Part shown: piece by piece, positions 56,964 through 64,000 of the stretch
Position numbering within the stretch: position 1 is the stretch's first letter
Layout of the letters: each line of letters begins with the position of its first letter
Assembly: GCA_030549495.1 (NCBI GenBank)
Contig: JAUIRK010000306.1
Location: 124,001-188,000, forward strand
From: Nectonema munidae
Lineage: Eukaryota; Nematomorpha; Nectonematoida; Nectonematidae
Direction: 5' to 3'
DNA: 64,000 nt
Position numbers and translations under genes: made by a program
Notes under the pieces: model-generated
Told to the model about the DNA's origin: nothing
The model's input: the letters and a program-made list of their open reading frames with translations, nothing else
Database searches by the model: none

Positions 56964-58778
56964 GCCAAAACCATCGTTTATCGCCAAGTCAGAACAAATG
57001 TACTGCCTAAAATATAGGGTGTCAACCTTCAAGTCAACAGCCAATAGTAGAAATGGGAAGGTTTAGCATTTTAATCCATTCAACATGCACTGACGACGAT
57101 AAACTGTTACCACTGCTATTTTCCACGTCTTATGCCAAAGTTGTACAAACTATGCTGATATTTGCTTTCCAACAGTTTACCAAACTAACTGAAGCCTAAT
57201 ATGGTTCTGCAGTGTAATGCCTCTCAAACACTTCTAAATTATTTTACTATTTTTTATCTTCAAGATTTATCATTTCTAATTTTACTTGAAGTTTTTAATA
57301 CAACGGTTTAATTTCCACTGTTTCAAACTAGAATGATAATTCTAAAGCAAAGTCTTTTTAAAGGTAAATTAAGTTTGTAGCATAGGCTAGCTCGGAGTTT
57401 CACAAAATGGTTTCCGAGGAACCCCAGGAAGTTCGTAAAACAGTTTGGGGTTCTGTGAAAAAGTTCATAGTTTAAAAGCTTTAATACACACATTTTAAAA
57501 GTTGGTAAATAACCCACAAAAATATTTGTCAGCAAATGTAGATTGCTATATTGTCAGATATACATTTTTCCTTTGACCCTACACAATCGGGTTCCATGGC
57601 CTAAAAAATATTAAACTCGAGAAACAATCATTACGATCATATAAATGAATCAGATTCATGGTTCTGCAAAATATTTCTGAACCATAAGGTATTGGACGTT
57701 TGAAAAAGTTGCTAGCTGAACTGATTAAAGACATTCATACTAAAAAATTGCCTTCATTAGTGATTTCGCCGACGATGAAAAACTTTTGCTGAGATGAACG
57801 AGCGAATTCGGTAAAACCACAAGAACAAAGAGATGATGAAGAAAAAAAATCTTTAGATCTTCTACGTGATTCGATAGAAGCAGAAGAGATATGAATAGTG
57901 AAGATTTATTTATTTCTTTTACAAAAATTAGAAAAACATTTGAATGATATTAAAAATTCGAGATAAACAAAAAAGTATGTAAGATTTTTCCAGAAATTAA
58001 ATTAAATTTTTTTTGCATTATAATTTATTTGTTCAATATACTTGTATACCTATAATTTATATCTTTTAGTATACTTGTATAAAATAATTTAAAAATCCTG
58101 GCTTAGAGTATCAATAGACAACTGTAAGTATGCCTGCAGATAATGTTCAGCTTTACAAAGCGTGTGCTATTTATTTTTGATTCATCGATTTTTCATATTG
58201 GGAAAGATTTCTCTTACTCGTTACACTGAGACTCCCCAGCAGCTACTTTCGCAACATCAATAAATTCTAATCGATACATTTCCTCTCGTTCTTTGGTGAG
58301 AAGGTAAGCGAAAAAGAAGGTAAATCGTTTTATATTTTTCTACTATGATTTCGCTCTTCAATGTGCGCTTATATTAAATCCAATGCGTAGAAGATTTTAA
58401 AAATTCGTCGAAAGTATAGACGCCAATAAAACTTGCAAATATTATTTTTGAGTTAAAATATGAAATTTCACTTCGTCAGGGCTCAGATTTGTGGAGTAAA
58501 TAACAAAATATGAAGATTTAATTCAAGCAAAAAATGATCATTGTTCACAAATGAAGGAAATAAGGGTGAGAAGAGAAAAATCCTTAAAAATAAATATTTA
58601 TTTGAAGCAGACAGAGATCGATGAAATTATGAAGGCATACTTTAGATGTTTAACGAAATATTTTTAAATTGATATTTATATAAACATTAATTTAATAGAT
58701 TATATTAAAATAAATTTTGAAAAAAGCTTTAAATTGGAAAGCTAGTACTAGTGGAGAACCAGACAGTTTCCTCCTGGG
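56964..58778. other. Intergenic with a worn hAT-like stretch at 57380-57720
   Basis: GGTTTCCGAGGAACCCCAGG and GTTTGGGGTTCTGTGAAAAA at 57407-57463, GGTTCCATGGCC near 57589 and CGTTTGAAAAAGTTGCTAG near 57698 resemble non-coding ends of Charlie-like hAT elements. No transposase is readable. Confidence 0.4.
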
Positions 58779-59147
58779 TTGGAATCACTCCTTTTGATAT
58801 TTTTCAAAAAGTATATAGCACAGGCGCTGAGTTTTATAAATAATAGCCTTATAAGGCATAGCCCCCGTATTTTTAGCCAAATCTTAGGAAATGAATTAAT
58901 GTTTGAAATAGTAAAAGGAAAAGAAATACTTTTATTGGATGATATCAGAGTACTGGAAGGAGAGGAATTCTTTATGCTAACCCGAGTTATACCCACCAAA
59001 AAATATATGCGGGTACCAACTAAAACTCCTGTTTATTTTTGCCGTTCATTTCTAGGAAATGTTGAGTCCATAGATTTTCAAAGACACAAAAATCGTTCGT
59101 CAAGAAAATGGAAAAAACGAAAAGCAATTTTATTAGAACATAATTAA
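58779..59147 (+). other. Unrecognised open frame, 122 codons without ATG start
   Basis: The frame contains a structured-looking stretch, ELMFEIVKGKEILLLDDIRV and LEGEEFFMLTRVIP, then a basic tail (RHKNRSSRKWKKRKAILLEHN-like) before a stop at 59145. It could be the last exon of an unknown gene or a transposon fragment. I do not recognise a family. Confidence 0.25.
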
Positions 59148-59274
59148 TTACAAGGGCCAGAACATGGAAATGAGGTTATGGAATGCAGTTTTTAAAAAAC
59201 ATCATATAATAACACAATACATTTGAATGTTCGATTTTGTATTACTGAAATTAATTCTGTCTTTCACTACTTAA

Positions 59275-59398
59275 CCCTTTGAGGACTAGTGTGACACAAT
59301 TTCAGGTGTATCATGAAATGAAAATCGTATGCTTTTAGTATTTAAAATTCCATTGGAAAAGCAGGCAATTAGTCCTAAAAATTCTGGCCCTCAAACGG
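59275..59398. mobile_element. 124-bp piggyBac-type MITE with TTAA duplication
   Basis: TTAA flanks both ends (59271-59274 and 59399-59402). The left end CCCTTTGAGGACTAG and the inverted right end CTGGCCCTCAAACGG agree at 12 of 15 positions. It is a different sequence from the MITE at 56831. Confidence 0.85.
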
Positions 59399-59619
59399 TT
59401 AAAATTTTATTTACAGCATTGAATCCATCATTCTCCACCACACAATATCTGTGATAAGTTTTTTTATATCCAAAATTCCTAGTTACTTATTATACAAATG
59501 ATCAAAAATACTGCCTGTTTCAATCAATAAAAAGATTATTTTACATATTTGTTATTCGTAAATTTAAAGAGCGCTCAAAGAATTTCAAAGCACCCTCTTT
59601 AAAAGAGCTAGAGATGATG

Positions 59620-59692
59620 TTGAGAATTGCTGGTATAGTGCACTGTACACTAATTCATAGGACTCTGGTTCGACTACTAGAAGAGGCGGGTT
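59620..59692 (+). repeat. tRNA-like sequence with A and B boxes
   Basis: TGGTATAGTGC at 59631 and GGTTCGACTAC at 59667 match the RNA polymerase III A and B boxes, 25 nt apart. The ends do not form an acceptor stem, so it is read as a SINE head or tRNA pseudogene. Confidence 0.5.
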
Positions 59693-59783
59693 TTTTCAAA
59701 AAAATTATTTCAGTACATTTCATACCATGATTGCTTCACCGTGTTAGACCAATATTACTTTCAATATTCGAAGTTTAAAGAAG

Positions 59784-60033
59784 ATGGAGGAAGAAGTGGA
59801 ATTTCAATTCATATTTGCGAAGCATCAGTCAAGCATTGCTCTGTCGCTTTCTCCAAAAAAAGTCTTGATATTTTTGAAGGATAAAAAAATGTTTGAAATG
59901 TCGACAACGTCAAACATCGAAGAAATCTCGATGAATGAGACTCATCTCGTGATAAAAGAAGGGGACATGGGTAGCAATGTCCTGGTGTACAAGAAGAGTT
60001 ATGAAGATGACGTTTTGAAATACGATTTATTTG
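59784..60033 (+). CDS. Candidate first exon of an unknown gene, 83 residues
   Basis: An ATG in a purine-rich context (AAGAAGATGGAGG) opens 83 codons that end at a strong splice donor, GTAAGAC, at 60034. G+C and codon use look more coding than the surroundings. The protein starts MEEEVEFQFIFAKHQSS and alternates short beta-like and charged stretches (ALSLSPKKVLIFLKDKKMFE, MSTTSNIEEISMNETHLVIK), compatible with a small beta-rich domain. If unspliced it would run only five codons further. No family was recognised and no second exon was located, so this remains a prediction. Confidence 0.4.
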
Positions 60034-60310
60034 GTAAGACACTTTTTTAATTAACTTATAACTCATTTGAAAATGATCTACAAGCACATATTTATGTTCA
60101 CAAAACCAAATTATGTCCTCTCTTAGCACATTGCATATAAATCCTTTAACCGTTCTGGAATATCCTTAAAAGAGAGTTTTTTCTCAATATAACAGAGTAT
60201 CAAACATCTTTTGATGACTAAGATTGTTCTGGTTTGCGCCAACAAACTCAAAATATTTACAAGTTAGCAAAATGACGGATGTTTTTCGTAACTACGCGAA
60301 TAGGTCCTAA

Positions 60311-60593
60311 GAGTAGGGTTTCCAAATTTTTACGGCATGAAGCCGAGACATAATGGTATTGAAAAAAGTCAAGAACAAAATTTTGTATTTCTTACAAGAA
60401 TAATTAATATAAAATATACTTTTAAAGTAGGAGATGAGTTTTTAGGAGATAAAAATGACAATTGGAGCTAAATTTTTGTTAACTCATTTATTGAACACAT
60501 AAGATTAGTGAATGAAAAACGGGATTCTTCTAAATCCTCCGAGATTTCGTTGTAAAGCGAAGGTAAAATCGAGACACGTTGCAGCCCTACTGA
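60311..60593. mobile_element. Possible non-autonomous hAT element, about 283 bp
   Basis: AGTAGGGTTTCC at the left and GCAGCCCTACT at the right are inverted with about two mismatches, in the CAGTAGGGTTGC form of hAT ends. Subterminal CCGAGAC and CGAGACACG also recur. No matching target-site duplication was found. Confidence 0.5.
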
Positions 60594-61384
60594 GTAATAT
60601 ACGACTTTTGAACATTATGTACAATTTGAATATTTTCTTTTAAAATGGGGTAGTGGGACGCTTTGTCAAAAATATTTTTCCAATGCTTGAGGTTGTAATG
60701 CAAGGCGTGCATGTGTGCTGTTTCATTTAGAAAAAATTCGCGTTTACTAGCTTTTTGTTCTTTTTTCAATTTGAGTTTTTTAACTGTTCAAGAAATACTT
60801 GTATATAAGAAAGCTTTTCTAGTTCTTTACGAGCATGTGTGAATTTAAAACTAATTACTTTTTTATGAAGACAGCATTATTTTAAATACATATTACAAAT
60901 TCAAGCTTTAGTTATTATCATATATAATTTCACAGAAACCTAGGCACATAGGGGTGCACAATTATATCAGTATCGTTCATTTTGGCGCAAATATCGGCTT
61001 GCTTATAGGCCAATCTTATGTTTACAATATAGTTGATAAGAATTGGACATATAGTAAATATGAGTTGGTTCAACACACACTTCGCTAATGGTTTCACAGT
61101 GCATTACTTTTTGTTGTTTTCTTCATTTCTATGAATATTTGTGAATGTTACAAGAGAATTTAATTAGTGCAGATGTTATTTGATATAGTTTTCCGTGCAA
61201 GACACATTGACAAGATAGAAGAAGGGCCTTTTTTTATTTTGAAAATTATTTTAACTAGAAAAGGTCGTGTCTTAAATATCCTCTTCTTTATCAAAACTTA
61301 TAACAAAATCTGTAGTTGTTTTAACCCTATTTCAGGCTGGCACTTTTTGAGCAGATTAATTTTTTTAATGAAATGAATAATGGT
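60594..61384. other. Intergenic, nothing recognised
   Basis: Short frames at 60769-60587 (minus) and 61167-61376 (plus) have no motif. Confidence 0.4.
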
Positions 61385-61690
61385 ATAAATTTTTTTTATG
61401 AAATTCAGTCAATGTCATTAAAATCAATCATTTTTGACAAAATCTGTCAAAAAAAGTTATGTTTCTATAATGAAATAAGTCAAAACTATCATTTTCTAGT
61501 ACACTGAATTGAATGATGACATGAAATTTAGTTGATCTCGTTAATCAATAACATTTAACAAAGGCTATCAAAAAAGGAAAATTATATTTCTATTACAAAA
61601 TTAGTCAAAACTAGCATTTTCAAGTATGCTTAATTCAATGATGATATTCACTCTGTTTCAAATTCAGTTGAAATGTTTATAATCGATTAA
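61385..61690 (+). repeat. Two diverged units of the CAAGT-core repeat
   Basis: CATTTTCTAGTACACTGAAT at 61490 and GCATTTTCAAGTATGCTTAA at 61614 each follow a TCAAAACTA phrase. The preceding ATCAATCATTTTTGACA and CTGTCAAAAAAAGTTATG match the copies near 13750-13930. This is about 48 kb from the main array. Confidence 0.75.
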
Positions 61691-61915
61691 CTGTAATAAA
61701 CCAATCAAAAGACTAAATTCTATTTTTAATTCACTTTACTTTTAAAGCAGGTAATGAAAATATTTAATAACATATATACAAAAAAAGCAAGTTTTAGTTA
61801 TGGAAAATTTATCTCATATCTAAAAAAGTTAATTTCACAAACTAAAAGATAAAACTGTTTTTCTCAACTTTTCTACTTTGCACTGCAATACTCATATGAT
61901 ACCTGGAATATGACC

Positions 61916-62094
61916 CAGTGGCGTAACTACCATAGGGCAAGGGGGCTGCTGCCCTCTCTGGCTTACTTCTGGTAAAATTTTAAGGTCAACATAAGTCAAA
62001 ACTTTAATAAATAAATGTTTTTTGTTATTAGACATTTTTGTTTATTAAGTGGACAAGTTCTCGGCCTATTGGTACAAAACCTAGTTAGCCACTG
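61916..62094. mobile_element. 179-bp hAT MITE, CAGTGGCGTA type
   Basis: The left end CAGTGGCGTAACTACC and the right end CCTAGTTAGCCACTG are inverted repeats with small differences. The left end resembles the MITE at 24691-24870, and the lengths agree (179 and 180 bp). The flanks ATATGACC and ATATCCAA are at best a worn duplication. Confidence 0.7.
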
Positions 62095-62159
62095 ATATCC
62101 AATTTGAATTGTAAATAGTTTGAAAAAACATTTAAAGCATATTTTTATTGGAGACAAAA

Positions 62160-62340
62160 AACAGATTTTGTTATAGCAGTCAAAACACAGGTTGACAGAA
62201 TGCAAGGAACAACAACATTTTTCGCATTTTTGACATTGTTGCTTTACTTTCTTGATTTTATCCTTTTTCTCTTTATAATTTGGTCCAAAAATGAGCTTTA
62301 GACATTGGCTACAGCGTCTATTCTTTTTTATATGATTTTT
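62160..62340 (-). pseudogene. piggyBac C-terminal Cys-rich domain remnant
   Basis: Minus-strand translation gives RRCSQCLKLIFGP, then QQCQKCEKCCCSLHSVNLCF and DC. The CxxC ... CxxCxxxxCxxH ... CxxC pattern is that of the zinc-binding C-terminal domain of piggyBac/PGBD transposases. The catalytic part should lie to the right on this strand but is replaced by a hAT remnant on the other strand. Confidence 0.65.
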
Positions 62341-62389
62341 TGATAATTCTCAAGCCCCTATCTTTGATATTTCAAAAAGAATCTTTTAT

Positions 62390-63091
62390 TGAGCGATGTA
62401 AAACCTTCTGTTGAAAAAACAATCACTCTTCTGAATCACTTAAAAAAGAATGTTGGTAATGAAGAAGCCGCCTTCACAAGACAAGTTTCCACTTCAGGTG
62501 TGTTCAGAGAAATTGATTTGGAAAGAGTAGATATTGGAGAAATCAACTATCAAAAATATAATTATTGACGGAGTGGCTTTTCTCATGGAAAGATTTAAAA
62601 CTTTCCAAGGAAGTGTAGTGAGTCATATGTCAATATTTGACACACTAAAATGGCCTGGTGGAAAAAAATTGTCTGATTTTGGCGATGATAAAATTGAAAA
62701 ACTAGCCAAACACTTTGAAGGTCCTTTATCATCTATGGGAAATCCAAAATTTTACTTTTAAAAACAAATGCTCCTTGATGAGTGGTTTTTATTAAAAACC
62801 ATATGTAAAGAACATAGTTTTCATCAAATTTGTAAGTATGCTATCCTACAGTCAGAAAGATTTTCGCTTTTGTCGAAGTAATTTTCAATAATTCTTAGTT
62901 TGCCATGTTCATCAACTGGATGTGAAAGAGGGTTCAGTAGAATGAATTTGATTAAAACAAATTTGAGGAGTAAAATCACTTGTGAAAATGATTCACTAAT
63001 GTTGGTTGGTCTATATCGTGTTTCAATCGAGGATTTTGATCCAACAGAAAGTATTAAAGTCTGGCATTCATCACGTAGACATTACATCTAA
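62390..63091 (+). pseudogene. hAT transposase C-terminal remnant
   Basis: Frames read SDVKPSVEKTITLLNHLKKN, then FGDDKIEKLAKHFEGPL near 62690, and the dimerisation motif SLPCSSTGCERGFSRMNLIK near 62900. It ends VGLYRVSIEDFDPTESIKVW before a stop. The CERGFSxMNxIKT form is that of the hAT group related to ZNF862 and KIAA1586. Frame changes near 62530, 62760 and 62880 show it is inactive, and the N-terminal half is absent. Confidence 0.75.
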
Positions 63092-63365
63092 TTTTTAACT
63101 AAAGTGCAGTTTTTTTATTGTTGATATTATATGTTTATTAGGGTGATTCCTAAAAAAAAATTTTAATTTTCAAAATGACACCATTCACAATTGATGAGGA
63201 ACAGTGTCTAGATACAAGTGATCATACTGAATTTTAGCAAATTAAAAAAAGTTCTCCCTCCAAGTAAAGTATAAATCAAATATTTATGAAAAATTTATTT
63301 AATTATTTTATTTATTATTAATTTTTTTCAGATTTTAATAATTATTTTTCATCCTAATTTGAAAA
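63092..63365. other. Spacer, nothing recognised
   Basis: AT-rich, ending in a TTTTTTTCAG tract at about 63325-63332, which could be a splice acceptor for the frame that follows. Confidence 0.4.
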
Positions 63366-63933
63366 ATGAGTTCCAAAAATTCAAGTTCAAGCGTTCAAAA
63401 AAATAAATCTATGTGGAAAAAGAACTTAAATTTCAACTCCAAACAAAAGAGAGATTGTAAAATTCCATTAGTTGATTTTCTTTCCAAATTAACAAGAGTG
63501 CCAACAAACTACCAAGTTCTTGGAAACTTTAAGTTTTTATACAATAAAGTGAAAAGCCAAGACGAGCGGATCAAAATTATGATGGATGATATTGAGCTTA
63601 TGCCTTTTCGAAAACTTCTATCAAGCAAACTGAAACAATCTCTGATTCTGAATCAAGTTTAGATAATGAATCATTATCTCCCGTCAAACCTTTTTCCTCA
63701 TCATCGACATGTGAAACTCACGAGCCAAAAAAGGAATTACTGGTGGGCGAGTCTTTTAGTGCGAAAAAAAATATTTCAACTCACAAAGGTCATGAAATCC
63801 TTATCAAAAATGAAGGTTATGATGTACCAGTGCCAAGACAATCATCCATATGGAACTTCAAAATGAGTTCTCATTGGCCCTTAAATCAAGTGGAGAGCTT
63901 TGCCAAGTTTACATCAAGCGAGGTGGAATTCTA
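63366..63933 (+). pseudogene. Unrecognised coding-like sequence with one frame break
   Basis: An ATG at 63366 (MSSKNSSSSVQKNKSMWKK) opens 98 codons. From about 63605 the coding character continues in the next frame (SDSESSLDNESLSPVKPF, then KGHEILIKNEGYDVPVPRQS and SHWPLNQVESFAKFTSSEVE) up to a stop at 63931. Continuous meaning across the shift suggests one broken gene or a sequencing indel. The Ser-rich middle and compact C-terminal phrase resemble the N-terminal part of a transposon-encoded protein, but no family was recognised. The window ends shortly after. Confidence 0.35.
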
Positions 63934-64000
63934 GCGCAATTTACGCACTCATTGGATTTTTTGTTGCCTAACTTACGAGACCTCTTGATATTGTGTGTGA

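Overview
The window looks like nuclear DNA from an invertebrate animal, most likely an arthropod. It is strongly AT-rich, gene-poor and repeat-dense. The host genes have very short introns (48-65 bp in the one multi-exon gene) and consensus GT..AG splice sites. A parasitic copepod of the sea-louse type would fit, but that is an inference from general character; nothing in the sequence proves the species.

Four host genes can be named from protein motifs. (1) 531-1468 (+) is the RING-bearing exon of an RNF8-like E3 ubiquitin ligase, with earlier exons expected left of the window. (2) 15096-16376 (-) is an intronless SIL1, the ER nucleotide exchange factor for BiP, with a signal peptide and a KDEL-like C-terminus. 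(3) 31324-31995 (+) is an intronless CHMP5/Vps60 ESCRT-III gene. (4) 46537-47968 (+) is five consecutive exons of SERAC1, an alpha/beta-hydrolase of mitochondria-ER lipid exchange, lacking its first and last exons here. Three further stretches (58779-59147, 59784-60033, 63366-63933) could be coding but are not recognised. The host genes look unrelated in function and show no operon-like arrangement.

Most of the rest is transposon debris. hAT elements: a nearly complete 3.4-kb element with TIRs, target-site duplication, three introns and a readable transposase (19243-22663); a frame-shifted BED-finger hAT (16860-19074); a ZBED5-like remnant with its 3' TIR (1950-3501); a dimerisation-domain remnant (62390-63091); and several non-autonomous elements, two nested at 25955-26815. 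piggyBac remnants lie at 3590-4372 (+), 4375-5771 (-), 22985-24200 (-), 29215-29735 (+) and 62160-62340 (-), and two short TTAA-flanked elements at 56831-56959 and 59275-59398. A degenerate Tigger/pogo element fills 38456-40741, and a 5'-truncated non-LTR retrotransposon sits antisense at 48500-49935, just beyond the last visible SERAC1 exon.

Two unrelated tandem arrays, both with a period near 150 bp, occupy 10160-10825 and 12540-13445. The second belongs to a dispersed family whose core, close to CATTTTCAAGTRTGCTGAAT, recurs at 85-175, 10830-10935, 13685-13990 and 61385-61690 in both orientations. tRNA-like sequences with A and B boxes are SINE candidates; two of them (6408-6488 and 42662-42756) clearly belong to one family.
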